Positions 52,701 to 61,809 of a stretch of 64,000 nucleotides of DNA are shown here, in pieces (positions within the stretch are counted from its first letter, which is position 1; the number at the start of each line of letters is the position of its first letter). The notes beneath the pieces were generated by a model. That model was not told where the DNA came from and made no database searches. It worked only from the letters and a program-made list of their open reading frames with translations. The stretch is from NCBI RefSeq assembly GCF_004216775.1, contig NZ_SGXF01000003.1, forward strand, positions 145,224 to 209,223, written 5' to 3'. The translations under genes and the position numbers were made by a program. This DNA is from Cuneatibacter caecimuris (GTDB lineage Bacteria > Bacillota > Clostridia > Lachnospirales > Lachnospiraceae).

Positions 52701-53138
52701 CCTCCCAGGTGGAATTCCTTTGAAGGCAAGGCTGATTATACGGGAAAACATGTTTTATTGGTTGAAGATAATGAAATCAATATGGAAATTGCGCGGACTT
52801 TGCTTGAGGAGACAGGGGTACTGCCGGAAGAGGCGCATAATGGAGAAGAAGCAGTAAACATGGTGAAGAAATCTGCAGAGGGGCACTATGATTTAATTTT
52901 TATGGATATCCAGATGCCGGTTATGGATGGGTATCAGTCCACAAGGGCGATCCGCGGCCTGGCCCGCAGGGATGCTGCGTCCCTGCCCATTGTCGCTATG
53001 ACAGCCAATGCCTTTGAGGAAGATGTGAGAGAGGCTTTCCAGGCAGGTATGAACGCTCATTTAGCAAAACCCATAGATCTGGAGCAACTGGAACAGATTC
53101 TTCATCAGTTTTTAGGGGCGAATCGCAGGGAGAATTAA
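49767..53138 (+). CDS. Hybrid sensor histidine kinase with two receivers
   Basis: A 1123-residue membrane kinase. Transmembrane helices at about 15-37 and 288-312 enclose a Cache-like extracellular sensor. A PAS domain (about 325-445) and a second PAS-like region (about 460-580) lead into the HisKA box NMSHDIRTPMNAI (His near 617). The ATPase domain follows (FINILSNAVKYTPAGG, GTGLGMAITKNL). Two receivers close the protein, with Asp near 906 (LDWKMPEMDG) and near 1047 (MDIQMPVMDG). There is no DNA-binding output domain, so output goes to a separate phosphotransfer partner or is by protein contact. Co-translated with the binding protein. Confidence 0.93.
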   Translation: MKGGDRRETKSSKLTIALTAIFIGAALGIMTYMFISAVQAKLWQQSINTIMESTQQGRNTLRVQLQEEYGTMETVSAALTGIDMTKSADALDAFLSNYNAVDHGISLYLEDGRCFPADEEIDKNVAEFLHENNAKSGMIDPHISSVTGVNVFHLFVQAELSDGTRGFLVKEYEVGQIVDSFSVSFYQDAGFSYVVDTDGNVLIRPPHPNSNKTVQNLYDILRESKNDSAGLEQFRQSLTGMKTGWAVFSYQGEDTVFCYIPLKLQSDWYLISIIPEDVVNAQTNQIILKTLILILWIILGIAVLVLMYFYYVRRTNRRLRNQADYISHLYNAVPEGIALMTVESPYLFLQLNEEGRRLLGCQENSCEHTLGGQSLQDVVHPEDYERTALLFRDSVQNGNKNIFEIRLKRVDNTFFWADGIVERTLDENGMPVIITAVHDITEEKLAEEEAERGKLQERLTLVGAISNAYPLIVSLNLTKDTLNFIYIKPGLMLPVGVQKSFRQLYEDMLPTIHRDSLEEFKQCFAPENLFRGLGEMRKEIFCEARQQLADGAYHWTSTQVIAVDNPYSEDKLAILISRRIDEQRYAEEQRRQALQSALDSAKAANVAKSQFLSNMSHDIRTPMNAIIGMTAIAAAHPDNPERVLECLKKINLSGKHLLSLINDVLDMSKIENGKLALRNEPFNFAQLVSDTAELVRAQTEAGQLQLDVRLDFLENEEVIGDSLRIRQIFINILSNAVKYTPAGGRINVEVWQEKNVYNGYYSYVFRCSDTGVGMSEEFLKRLFQPFERDQNTTSSKVTGTGLGMAITKNLVDLMNGGIRVESQPGEGSVFTVTIPLKVQNVEHEEVPQQWMDVRSLIADDDLQVCESTKELLQAMGLRAQFVTTGREAVSRVLEAKDTQDPFQLVILDWKMPEMDGVTAARRIREEVGPDIPVVILTAYDWAEIEGEARSAGVTAFLSKPFFRSKMCYLLRELSAGDEPPRWNSFEGKADYTGKHVLLVEDNEINMEIARTLLEETGVLPEEAHNGEEAVNMVKKSAEGHYDLIFMDIQMPVMDGYQSTRAIRGLARRDAASLPIVAMTANAFEEDVREAFQAGMNAHLAKPIDLEQLEQILHQFLGANRREN

Positions 53139-53177
53139 TCTGTCCGTTTGGCATAAAATGTGGTTATAATATATGGA

Positions 53178-53212
53178 AAAGAGGGGCATGTCTTCAGTAT
53201 GCCCCTCTTTTT
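53178..53212 (+). terminator. Terminator after the hybrid kinase
   Basis: AGAGGGGCAT pairs with ATGCCCCTCT and is followed by TTTTT. Confidence 0.9.
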
Positions 53213-53255
53213 CAATGAGGCTTGAAAATTTAAAGGATAAAATGTGTTATTTTGA

Positions 53256-53302
53256 TTGACGCTGGGAAGTATTTGGAGTAAAATAAATAAGAACATTTGT
53301 TC
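53256..53302 (+). promoter_or_regulatory. LexA-type SOS promoter
   Basis: TTGACG (53256-53261), a 17-bp spacer and TAAAAT (53279-53284) are followed at 53291-53302 by GAACATTTGTTC, which matches the Firmicute LexA box GAAC-N4-GTTC. The box covers the expected start site. uvrB, a usual SOS gene, begins 437 bp downstream. Confidence 0.75.
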
Positions 53303-53444
53303 TTGATCGGGGAGAAGAAAGGGAAGCAGTTTACTGAAATGTTGAACTGGAAAAAACGGGTGAAGATGTTGCCGTGTTTCCAAAAGAAACAGCAGATGAT
53401 AAATACTTTCAAAAGGGATAGGACTATAAAAAAAGTGAAATACC

Positions 53445-53470
53445 AATTCGCTACACATGTGTAGCGAATT
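53445..53470. repeat. 26-bp perfect palindrome
   Basis: The left half reads AATTCGCTACACA and the right half is its exact complement, with no spacer. It lies between the SOS promoter and uvrB, followed by GGAGG and the short frame MKKRIDKAKW that stops at once. It could be a hairpin, an operator of a decayed gene or an insertion scar. Confidence 0.75.
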
Positions 53471-53514
53471 CGAGTGGAGGTCTTATGAATGAAAAAAAGA
53501 ATTGATAAAGCAAA

Positions 53515-53727
53515 ATGGTGACAAACTTCCAGCCATGGAAGAGACTTGTAGAACAGGAGCAACAGGGAAAGCCTAAATCAACATATGGCTCATATCTGTT
53601 GAAAAACCTTTCGCGAGAATTATCCGATGAATTTGGAACAGGTTTTTCAGTTGCTAAACTACTGAAAAAACATAATATTATATTAATAATGATGTATAAG
53701 TGTTACTGTACTGTATTGATGTACTAA
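53515..53727 (+). pseudogene. Decayed DUF1016 (YhcG-like) N-terminal fragment
   Basis: A 70-codon frame includes RLVEQEQQGKPKSTYGS, LLKNLSRELSDEFG and TGFSVAKLLKKHN. This resembles the N-terminal domain of DUF1016/YhcG-type putative nucleases, in which an Arg-Leu-Ile-Val-Glu...YG...LLK-LS-L-FG-GFS pattern leads into the rest of the protein. Here it breaks off after about 50 residues into AT-rich sequence. The short frame just upstream (53489-53521) may be the shifted original start. The remaining gap 53303-53514 shows no intact gene. Confidence 0.5.
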
Positions 53728-53739
53728 AAGGAGAATTTT

Positions 53740-55731
53740 ATGGATCATTTCGAGTTAGTTTCCGAATACCAGCCTACCGGAGACCAGCCTCAGGCTATTG
53801 AAGAGCTGGTGCAGGGTTTTCAAAAAGGCAGCCAGTTTGAGACCCTGCTGGGCGTCACCGGATCGGGTAAGACATTTACCATGGCAAATATTATCGCGAG
53901 GATGAATAAACCCACGCTGGTGCTGGCCCACAACAAGACTCTGGCGGCCCAGCTCTACAGCGAGTTCAAAGAATTCTTCCCGAACAATGCGGTGGAATAT
54001 TTCGTAAGTTATTACGATTACTACCAGCCGGAAGCCTACGTCCCTTCCACAGACACATACATTGAAAAAGATTCATCCATCAATGATGAAATTGATAAAA
54101 TGCGCCACTCAGCTACCGCGGCGCTGGCGGAACGGCAGGATGTGATCATCATTTCCTCCGTGTCCTGTATCTACGGTTTGGGCAGCCCCATTGATTACAA
54201 GAAGATGGTGGTATCCCTGCGCCCCGGGATGACAAAGGACAGGGACGAGGTGATTCACCAGCTGATCGACAATCAATACACCCGCAATGATATGGACTTT
54301 CACCGGGGAACCTTCCGGGTGCGGGGGGATGTGCTGGAGATTTTTCCTGCGGCTTCCGGAGAGGACGCGGTAAGGGTGGAATTTTTCGGGGATGAAGTGG
54401 ACAGGATTACGGAAATTGACGTTCTGACCGGAGAGATCAAGAGCCGGCTGGAGCATGTGGCGATTTTCCCGGCTTCCCACTATGTGGTGGCCAAAGAGGA
54501 GATGGAGCGTGCCGTCCGGGACATTGAAGCAGAACTCAAGGAACAGGTGGCGCTGTTCAAAAGCGAAGGAAAACTGTTGGAGGCGCAGCGGATTTCCGAA
54601 CGGACTAATTTTGATATCGAGATGATGCGGGAAACCGGCTTTTGTTCCGGCATTGAGAACTATTCCAGGCATCTGACCGGACTGGAACCGGGACAGGCTC
54701 CCCATACCCTGCTGGACTATTTTCCGGAGGAGTTCCTGCTGATGATTGACGAGTCCCATATCACCGTGCCTCAGGTCCGGGGAATGTATGCGGGAGACCG
54801 TTCCAGGAAAAAAACGCTGGTGGAATTTGGGTTCCGCCTGCCCTCAGCCCTGGACAACCGCCCGCTGAATTTCCAGGAGTTCGAGCAAAAACTGGATCAG
54901 GTGCTGTTTGTTTCCGCAACGCCCAGCGATTATGAAGAAGAGCATGAAATGCTGCGGGCCGAGCAGGTGATCCGGCCTACAGGGCTTCTGGACCCGGAGG
55001 TGTGCGTCAGGCCGGTGGCCGGGCAGATTGACGACTTGTTGGGAGAAATCCGGAAAGAAACGGATAAGAAGAACAAGGTGCTGGTGACCACGCTGACCAA
55101 GCGGATGGCAGAAGACCTTACAGATTACCTGAGAGAAGCGGGCGTGCGGGTGAAGTATCTGCATTCTGACATTGTGACCCTGGAGCGGGCCCAGATCATC
55201 CGGGACATGAGGCTGGATGTGTTCGACGTGCTGGTAGGCATCAATCTGCTGCGTGAAGGGCTGGATATCCCGGAAATTTCCCTGGTGGCCATCTTGGACG
55301 CGGACAAAGAAGGCTTTCTGCGGTCCCAGCGTTCTCTGATTCAGACCATCGGGCGGGCGGCCAGAAATTCAGAGGGCCATGTGATCCTGTATGCGGATAC
55401 CATGACAGACTCCATGCGGGGCGCGATAGACGAAACGGTGCGCCGCCGGAAAATCCAGCAGGAATACAATGAAGCACATGGAATCACGCCCCAGACCATC
55501 CACAAGGCGGTGCGGGATCTTGTGACGATTTCCCAGGCCGCAGAAGCCGCGCGGGACAGGCTGGAGAAAGACCCGGAGTCCATGGATGCAAAGGAACTGA
55601 AGAAGCTGATCGCGCAGGTGACAAAAAAGATGCAGCAGGCAGCGGCGGAGCTGGACTTCGAATCCGCAATGGAGCTGCGTGACCAGATGAAAGAACTGAA
55701 ACGCCACCTGCTTGAAATAGAAGAACCATAA
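53740..55731 (+). CDS. uvrB: Excinuclease ABC subunit B
   Basis: UvrB verifies lesions and forms the pre-incision complex of nucleotide excision repair. The 663 residues include Walker [11 protein letters not shown] near 38, the damage-probing beta-hairpin [20 protein letters not shown] near 92, DESHIT near 339, helicase motifs [12 protein letters not shown] near 535, and the C-terminal UVR motif ([17 protein letters not shown] near 637). Ribosome binding site AAAAGGAG. uvrA follows 11 bp later. An SOS-type promoter lies upstream. Confidence 0.97.
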   Translation: MDHFELVSEYQPTGDQPQAIEELVQGFQKGSQFETLLGVTGSGKTFTMANIIARMNKPTLVLAHNKTLAAQLYSEFKEFFPNNAVEYFVSYYDYYQPEAYVPSTDTYIEKDSSINDEIDKMRHSATAALAERQDVIIISSVSCIYGLGSPIDYKKMVVSLRPGMTKDRDEVIHQLIDNQYTRNDMDFHRGTFRVRGDVLEIFPAASGEDAVRVEFFGDEVDRITEIDVLTGEIKSRLEHVAIFPASHYVVAKEEMERAVRDIEAELKEQVALFKSEGKLLEAQRISERTNFDIEMMRETGFCSGIENYSRHLTGLEPGQAPHTLLDYFPEEFLLMIDESHITVPQVRGMYAGDRSRKKTLVEFGFRLPSALDNRPLNFQEFEQKLDQVLFVSATPSDYEEEHEMLRAEQVIRPTGLLDPEVCVRPVAGQIDDLLGEIRKETDKKNKVLVTTLTKRMAEDLTDYLREAGVRVKYLHSDIVTLERAQIIRDMRLDVFDVLVGINLLREGLDIPEISLVAILDADKEGFLRSQRSLIQTIGRAARNSEGHVILYADTMTDSMRGAIDETVRRRKIQQEYNEAHGITPQTIHKAVRDLVTISQAAEAARDRLEKDPESMDAKELKKLIAQVTKKMQQAAAELDFESAMELRDQMKELKRHLLEIEEP

Positions 55732-55742
55732 ATGGAGGAATT

Positions 55743-58580
55743 ATGTCTGAAAAACAGTATATTAAGATAAGAGGAGCCAATGAGCATAACCTGAAGAATC
55801 TGGACGTGGATATTCCGCGCAACGAGTTCGTAGTGCTCACCGGCCTGTCCGGTTCCGGGAAATCATCCCTGGCTTTTGACACAATCTATGCGGAGGGGCA
55901 GCGGCGTTACATGGAGTCGCTGTCCTCCTATGCGAGGCAGTTCCTGGGGCAGATGGAAAAGCCAAATGTGGAGAGCATCGAAGGATTGTCCCCCGCCATT
56001 TCCATTGACCAGAAATCCACCAACCGGAATCCCCGTTCCACTGTGGGTACAGTGACAGAAATTTATGATTACTTGCGCCTTCTGTATGCCCGGGTGGGGA
56101 TTCCCCACTGCCCTCAGTGCGGCCGGGAGATCAAGAAACAGACTGTCGACCAGATGGTGGACCAGATCATGGAGCTGCCGGAACGGACCAGGATCCAGCT
56201 GCTGGCTCCGGTGGTCCGGGGCCGCAAGGGGCAGCATGTCAAGGTGTTCGAGCAGGCCAAGCGCAGCGGATACGTGCGGGTGCGGGTGGATGGAAATCTG
56301 TTTGAACTGAATGAGGAAATTACCCTGGATAAAAACAAAAAACACAATATTGAAGTTGTTGTGGACCGCCTGGTGGTGAAAGATGGGATCGGGCAGAGAC
56401 TGACAGATTCCATTGAAAATGTGCTGAAACTTTCGGACGGGCTGCTGGTGGTAGATGTGTTCGGGGAAGAACCTCTGAATTTCAGCCAGAGCTTTTCCTG
56501 TCCGGACTGCGGAATCAGCATGGAGGAGATAGAGCCCCGCAGCTTTTCCTTCAATAATCCTTTCGGCGCCTGCCCTGACTGTTTCGGGCTGGGATATAAG
56601 ATGGAGTTTGACGAGGACCTGATGATTCCTGATAAAACCCTGAGCATCAACCAGGGGGCGATTGCAGTGATGGGGTGGCAGTCCTGCTCTTCCCCGGGCA
56701 GCTTTACCAGAGCCATACTGGACGCGCTGTGCAGGGAATATGACTTTGACCTGGACACTCCTTTTGAACAGTATCCTGAGAGAGTTCATGATATTCTGAT
56801 CAATGGCACAGACGGACATTCTGTTAAGGTATACTATAAAGGACAGAGGGGGGAGGGCGTTTATGATGTGGCTTTTGAAGGGCTGATCCGCAATGTGCAG
56901 CGCCGTTATAGGGAGACATCCTCTGAGAGCATTAAATCTGAATACGAAACCTTTATGCGCATCACCCCCTGCAAGACCTGCGGTGGCAGAAGGCTGAAAA
57001 AGACGTCTCTGGCAGTGACGGTTTGGGATAAGAATATTTTTGAGCTGACGGAAATGTCCATCAAAGATCTGCACCGGTTCCTGGGAGGGCAGGAGCTCAC
57101 CCCTTATCAGGAGGCTATCGGAGGACAGATCCTGAAGGAAATCCGCGCCAGAATTAATTTTCTCGTGGATGTAGGGCTGGATTATCTGTCCCTGTCAAGG
57201 GGGACAGGCACCCTGTCCGGGGGCGAGGCACAGAGAATCCGTCTGGCGACCCAGATCGGTTCCGGCCTGGTGGGCGTAGCCTATATCCTGGATGAACCCA
57301 GCATCGGCCTGCATCAGCGGGATAATGACAAGCTGCTGCATACGCTGCTGAGGCTGCGGGATCTGGGCAACAGCGTGCTGGTGGTGGAACATGACGAAGA
57401 TACCATGCGGGCGGCGGATTATATTGTGGATATCGGTCCGGGCGCGGGCGAACACGGCGGAAAAGTTGTGGCTGCCGGGAATGCGGAGGAGATCATGGCC
57501 TGCCCGGAGTCTATCACCGGGGCCTATCTCAGCGGAAGGCTGGAAATCCCGGTGCCGGAGAAAAGAAGAGAGCCGGTGGGCTGGCTGACCGTGCGGGGGG
57601 CCAGGGAAAATAACCTGAAAAATATAGATGTGAAGATTCCTCTCGGGGTGATGGTCTGCGTCACCGGCGTTTCCGGGTCCGGCAAGAGTTCGCTGGTAAA
57701 CGAAATCCTTTATAAGTCTCTGGCCAGGAAACTGAACCATGCCAGGACCATTCCGGGAAAACACAGATGTATTGAGGGCGTGGAGCAGCTGGACAAGATC
57801 ATTGCTATTGACCAATCGCCTATCGGGCGCACGCCCCGTTCCAATCCGGCCACTTATACCGGCGTGTTTGATCTGATCCGGGATCTCTTCGCCTCCACAG
57901 CGGATGCAAAGGCTAAAGGTTACCAGAAAGGCCGATTCAGCTTTAATGTAAAAGGCGGCCGCTGCGAAGCCTGCTCCGGAGACGGGATTATTAAAATCGA
58001 GATGCACTTCCTGCCGGATGTATATGTGCCTTGTGAGGTCTGCGGCGGGAAGCGGTATAACAGGGAGACGCTGGAGGTCAAGTACAAGGGAAAGAGCATT
58101 TATGACGTGCTGAATATGACCGTGGAAGAGGCCGTGAAGTTTTTTGAAAATGTCCCTTCCATCCGCAGGAAAATTGAGACACTTTATGACGTCGGGTTAT
58201 CCTATATCAGGCTGGGCCAGCCCTCCACCACTCTGTCAGGAGGAGAAGCGCAGCGGATTAAGCTGGCGACAGAGCTGAGCCGGAGAGGGACAGGACATAC
58301 CATCTATGTGCTGGACGAGCCTACAACAGGACTGCATTTTGCAGACGTGCACAAGCTCACGGGAATCCTTCAACGTCTCTGTGACGGCGGAAATTCTGTG
58401 GTGGTGATCGAGCATAATCTGGACGTGATCAAGACAGCGGATTACCTCATAGATATCGGCCCGGAAGGGGGAGACGGGGGCGGCACTGTGATCGCACAGG
58501 GAACTCCGGAGCAGGTTGTCGAAAATCCCATATCCTTTACGGGAAAATATGTGAAGAAATATCTGAGAAGCGGGGAATGA
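55743..58580 (+). CDS. uvrA: Excinuclease ABC subunit A
   Basis: The damage-recognition ATPase, 945 residues. Two ABC modules: Walker [15 protein letters not shown] near 33 and [10 protein letters not shown] near 642, signatures [16 protein letters not shown] near 492 and [15 protein letters not shown] near 830. Zinc fingers are present near 119 (CPQCGRE with later Cys pairs) and near 742 (CEACSGDG...CEVCGGKRY). It is translated in an operon with uvrB, and the next gene begins 1 bp after its stop codon. Confidence 0.97.
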   Translation: MSEKQYIKIRGANEHNLKNLDVDIPRNEFVVLTGLSGSGKSSLAFDTIYAEGQRRYMESLSSYARQFLGQMEKPNVESIEGLSPAISIDQKSTNRNPRSTVGTVTEIYDYLRLLYARVGIPHCPQCGREIKKQTVDQMVDQIMELPERTRIQLLAPVVRGRKGQHVKVFEQAKRSGYVRVRVDGNLFELNEEITLDKNKKHNIEVVVDRLVVKDGIGQRLTDSIENVLKLSDGLLVVDVFGEEPLNFSQSFSCPDCGISMEEIEPRSFSFNNPFGACPDCFGLGYKMEFDEDLMIPDKTLSINQGAIAVMGWQSCSSPGSFTRAILDALCREYDFDLDTPFEQYPERVHDILINGTDGHSVKVYYKGQRGEGVYDVAFEGLIRNVQRRYRETSSESIKSEYETFMRITPCKTCGGRRLKKTSLAVTVWDKNIFELTEMSIKDLHRFLGGQELTPYQEAIGGQILKEIRARINFLVDVGLDYLSLSRGTGTLSGGEAQRIRLATQIGSGLVGVAYILDEPSIGLHQRDNDKLLHTLLRLRDLGNSVLVVEHDEDTMRAADYIVDIGPGAGEHGGKVVAAGNAEEIMACPESITGAYLSGRLEIPVPEKRREPVGWLTVRGARENNLKNIDVKIPLGVMVCVTGVSGSGKSSLVNEILYKSLARKLNHARTIPGKHRCIEGVEQLDKIIAIDQSPIGRTPRSNPATYTGVFDLIRDLFASTADAKAKGYQKGRFSFNVKGGRCEACSGDGIIKIEMHFLPDVYVPCEVCGGKRYNRETLEVKYKGKSIYDVLNMTVEEAVKFFENVPSIRRKIETLYDVGLSYIRLGQPSTTLSGGEAQRIKLATELSRRGTGHTIYVLDEPTTGLHFADVHKLTGILQRLCDGGNSVVVIEHNLDVIKTADYLIDIGPEGGDGGGTVIAQGTPEQVVENPISFTGKYVKKYLRSGE

Positions 58581-58581
58581 G

Positions 58582-59535
58582 ATGAAAGAGAAATACAGAC
58601 GTTATGCCTTTTTTCTGACCATATTGCTGGTATGCGCTATGACAGGAGCGGCAGAACTGCTGCAGGAAAAAGAGATTATTTTTCCTGAAATCACCGCGCT
58701 GGCGGTAGGCGCCTGGGCGGCGCCGAAACAGCTGTGGAAGACTGACAGGCTGCGAATATGGGCAAGCATCACGTTGTTTGCAGTGATGGGGGTGCTGATC
58801 GTACGTTGTATTCCCCTGCCGATATATGCGCAGATGATTCTGGCTTTTGCTGTATCCTCCTGCGGACTGCTTTGGTCAGGCACAAATTTTGCGCCTATGA
58901 TCTCCGCTATGGTTCTGCCAGTGCTGATGCAGACTGATACCTGGATTTATCCGGTTTCTGCCTCTGCACTGGCCGCTGTCATTGTACTGGTCCAAAAGCG
59001 GATGGAAAAAATCGGCTGGCGCAGCGAAGGCGAATTCATGCCGGCCCGTTTGGAAAAGTCAGATTGGATTATGCTGGTGAGGCGGGTTCTGACAGTCGCT
59101 GTCCTGGCGGCCCCGGCGCTGTGGCTGGATATGAAATTTGCAGCAGCGCCTCCTCTTCTGGTGGCGTTTACCAGTATGACAGAACCCGGGACAGCGCTGA
59201 GGAAGAAACCTGCAGCGGCCGTGATGGTAGTGACTGCCTGTGCGGCCGCCGGGATTCTGTGCCGGTATGGCCTCACCGGATTGCTGGGCCTGCCGCTGAC
59301 GGTTTCGGCGGCAGCGGCCACTGTGGTGATGCTGGCTGTCATGTCCGGGACAGGGATCTACCTGCCGCCCGCCGGCGCGATTACAATTCTGGCCATGCTG
59401 ATCCCGGCTGATCAGATGCTGTTTTATCCGCTTCAGATCGCGGCAGGCTTTGCAGCTCTTGTGGTCTGTGCGCTGGTGATCGCTCCGGAGCGGGAGGAGA
59501 AGTACATAGAGGACGCGGGAGAAGAGGGAATTTAA
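58582..59535 (+). CDS. Multi-span membrane protein
   Basis: A 317-residue protein with about nine hydrophobic helices and a central charged loop (residues 132-155). The second half has a weak resemblance to HPP-type membrane proteins (TSMTEPGTALRKKP near 197 and SGTGIYLPPAGA near 256), but I would not name a family firmly. It starts one base after the uvrA stop and is probably co-transcribed. Function unknown. Confidence 0.7.
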   Translation: MKEKYRRYAFFLTILLVCAMTGAAELLQEKEIIFPEITALAVGAWAAPKQLWKTDRLRIWASITLFAVMGVLIVRCIPLPIYAQMILAFAVSSCGLLWSGTNFAPMISAMVLPVLMQTDTWIYPVSASALAAVIVLVQKRMEKIGWRSEGEFMPARLEKSDWIMLVRRVLTVAVLAAPALWLDMKFAAAPPLLVAFTSMTEPGTALRKKPAAAVMVVTACAAAGILCRYGLTGLLGLPLTVSAAAATVVMLAVMSGTGIYLPPAGAITILAMLIPADQMLFYPLQIAAGFAALVVCALVIAPEREEKYIEDAGEEGI

Positions 59536-59656
59536 CTGTTATTTTTGAGTGAACCCGTACGTTACGGCCGCCCTGTTTCGATCAGTCTTTTGATTGGCCT
59601 ATCAGGGCGTCCTTTCCCAAGAAGGCCTACTCAGACATCCTGATAAACGAAAACTA

Positions 59657-60097
59657 CTATCTGCACATGTATAAAAGCGGATAGGGATTTCCTTGCTCAT
59701 CATAATCAGTTCTTTTGTAAACCTTGAAACCCATGTGTTCATAAAAACCTTTTGCAAGAGGATTTTGCTCATTCACTGCCAAATCGTTAATCAAATATTT
59801 TTCTATTCCATATTTAAGCAGCTCACTGCCTAAGCCTTTTCCCCTTTCTTCATCAGAGATAAACAGCATTTCAAGGTGCTGTTCTGCAATTCCCATAAAT
59901 CCTATCGGTACTTGATTTTCGTTTTCTACAATAATTAAATGGGGAATTTCGTTTAATGCTTGAGGAACATATTTCTTAATTTCCTCTATTTCGTTCTTCG
60001 ATAAAAAAAGATGTGTCGCTTTTACAGAACTTTTCCAAACCTCTAACAGCTGTTTTAGCAACAACGGATTTCTATCCTTTATTTCAATTATTTTCAT
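59657..60097 (-). CDS. GNAT family N-acetyltransferase
   Basis: A 146-residue acetyltransferase: the acetyl-CoA loop is EERGKGLGSELLKYGIE near 79 and the C-terminal motif NPLAKGFYEHMGFKVYKR near 108. The ATG at 60097 lies six bases after GGGGAGG. It resembles small YjgM/ElaA-like acetyltransferases, substrate unknown. The gene is visibly AT-richer than its neighbours, which hints at recent acquisition. Between 59536 and 59656 I see only a weak GCCCTG/CAGGGC hairpin that may end it. Confidence 0.88.
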   Translation of the reverse strand: MKIIEIKDRNPLLLKQLLEVWKSSVKATHLFLSKNEIEEIKKYVPQALNEIPHLIIVENENQVPIGFMGIAEQHLEMLFISDEERGKGLGSELLKYGIEKYLINDLAVNEQNPLAKGFYEHMGFKVYKRTDYDEQGNPYPLLYMCR

Positions 60098-60114
60098 TTC
60101 AAGCCTCCCCAATT

Positions 60115-61809
60115 TTAATTTCGTCGGTACGCCTTATCCGGGCCAGTGATGCGTCCGTCTTCAAAATGCAGGAGCTGCTGCGCATGCTCCACTGTAGAGA
60201 GCCGGTGCGCGATCACCAGGGTGGTTTTGCCCTTGCGCTGCGCCTCCATAGCGGCGATTACCTGGGCCTCCGTCCGGGAATCCAGCGCGCTGGTGGCTTC
60301 GTCCAGGATCAGGATGGGCGCGTTTTTCAGAAAAGCTCTGGCCAGGCAGATGCGCTGTTTTTGCCCGCCGGAGAGGCGGACGCCTTTGGGGCCTGTGAGA
60401 GACTGGTAGCCGTCTGGCAGTGCCATAATAAAATCATCAGCCATGGCATACCGGGCTGCCTGCCGGATTTCTTCCTCAGCGGCATCTTCCCGGCCAAAGC
60501 GGATATTTTCTTCAATGGTTCCGTCAAACAGATAAGCGTCCTGCTGCACATAGGCGATCTGCGACCGCAGATCGGCCAGCTTCAGGCTTCGGATGTTTTT
60601 TCCGTCTATGTAAATATTGCCGGAATCCGGTTCATAGAAACGGGGGATCAGGCGGCAGAGCGTGGATTTGCCCACGCCGGATTCTCCGGTAACCGCCGCA
60701 TAGCCTCCGGCAGGTATTGTGAAGCTGATATCGTGAAGCACCTCGCCGGTTTCCTGACGATAGGAAAAAGAAACGTGTTCCATGCGGATTTCCCCGCGGC
60801 ATTCCAGAAAGGACTCAGCATCCGCTGCATCCCGGATTTCCGGTTCCATCTCCATAAAATGCATGACCCGCTCAAACCCGGCCATACCCTGCTGGTACTG
60901 GTTGGTCATGCCTGCAATTCTGCGGATGGGTTCAGTCAGATAGCCCACGTACATGAGAAACGCCACCAGAACAGATACCGGAATGCTCCCTTTGGAGATC
61001 AGAACCGCGCAGCAGCCCACCACCAGAATGGTCATCAGCTGCAGCAAAAACTGCACGCCCTGATATTCCACAGACTCGATAAAATAGATTCCTGTACGGC
61101 TGTGGAAAAATCGTTTCCCGGCAGCGGCGAAACGGCGTTCCGCCTGGGCTTCCTGGCCATATGCCTGCACCACCCGGATACCGGAGAGCAGATCCTCGGC
61201 CTGAGCGTTAATATCGCTGATATCCTGGCGATTTTTCCGGGAAATGATCCTCACTTTATGGGAAAAATACAAGGTATAGAGAGCCATTACCGGAATGCAT
61301 AAAAATGCGATCAGGGACAGGGGCCCGCACACGGAAACCAGAATAATGCCGGTGCCGATAAATTTAACAATGCTGGTAACATAGTCCTCCGGACCGTGGT
61401 GGAACAGTTCTGTCAAATCCAGCAAATCATTGGTAAGAGAGGACATCAGCTGGCCCACCCTGAATTCGTCATATTCGGAAGAGGAAAGCCGGGTCAGATG
61501 GGCGAATAGCTTCTGACGCAGAGCGTTCTCCATTTCCGCTCCCAGCTTGTGGCCGTAAAAATCATAGAAATAGTTAAAGAGCATTTCCAGAACAGCCAGG
61601 GCCAGCATAACGCCGCAGACCGGCAGAAGTTTGCTCAGCGCCTCTGAAGAATCCATATCTATAACGATATTCGTGATTTTACTGACGCACAGCGGTATCA
61701 GCAGCGTAAATAAGGATGCTGCAAAGGAGCAGAGCAAAATCAGGGAAAAGCGGAACCTGCAGGGCAGATACAGTTTGCAGAATTCCTTCAGGCGGGATTG
61801 GGATTTCAT
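60115..61809 (-). CDS. ABC transporter, fused membrane and ATPase domains
   Basis: A 564-residue half-transporter of the MsbA/MDR exporter type. Residues 1-310 carry six transmembrane helices; the ATPase follows with Walker A GESGVGKST near 372, Q-loop YVQQDAYLF, signature LSGGQKQRICLARAF near 476, Walker B ILILDEATSALD and the H-loop IAHRLST. It probably works as a homodimer. It overlaps the DegV gene upstream by 4 bp and ends near the acetyltransferase gene. Confidence 0.94.
   Translation of the reverse strand: MKSQSRLKEFCKLYLPCRFRFSLILLCSFAASLFTLLIPLCVSKITNIVIDMDSSEALSKLLPVCGVMLALAVLEMLFNYFYDFYGHKLGAEMENALRQKLFAHLTRLSSSEYDEFRVGQLMSSLTNDLLDLTELFHHGPEDYVTSIVKFIGTGIILVSVCGPLSLIAFLCIPVMALYTLYFSHKVRIISRKNRQDISDINAQAEDLLSGIRVVQAYGQEAQAERRFAAAGKRFFHSRTGIYFIESVEYQGVQFLLQLMTILVVGCCAVLISKGSIPVSVLVAFLMYVGYLTEPIRRIAGMTNQYQQGMAGFERVMHFMEMEPEIRDAADAESFLECRGEIRMEHVSFSYRQETGEVLHDISFTIPAGGYAAVTGESGVGKSTLCRLIPRFYEPDSGNIYIDGKNIRSLKLADLRSQIAYVQQDAYLFDGTIEENIRFGREDAAEEEIRQAARYAMADDFIMALPDGYQSLTGPKGVRLSGGQKQRICLARAFLKNAPILILDEATSALDSRTEAQVIAAMEAQRKGKTTLVIAHRLSTVEHAQQLLHFEDGRITGPDKAYRRN

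Noticed and set aside
53135-53562. Minus-strand frames between the hybrid kinase and uvrB
   Set aside because: They are AT-rich, lack ribosome binding sites, cross the terminator and promoter, and match no family.
55863-57074. A 403-codon open frame antisense to uvrA
   Set aside because: It is fully inside uvrA, has no domain signature, and its His/Gln-rich composition is that of a reverse complement.
60013-61302. A 429-codon open frame antisense to the ABC exporter gene
   Set aside because: The ABC gene on the other strand has all expected motifs; this frame has none and also crosses the start of the acetyltransferase gene.
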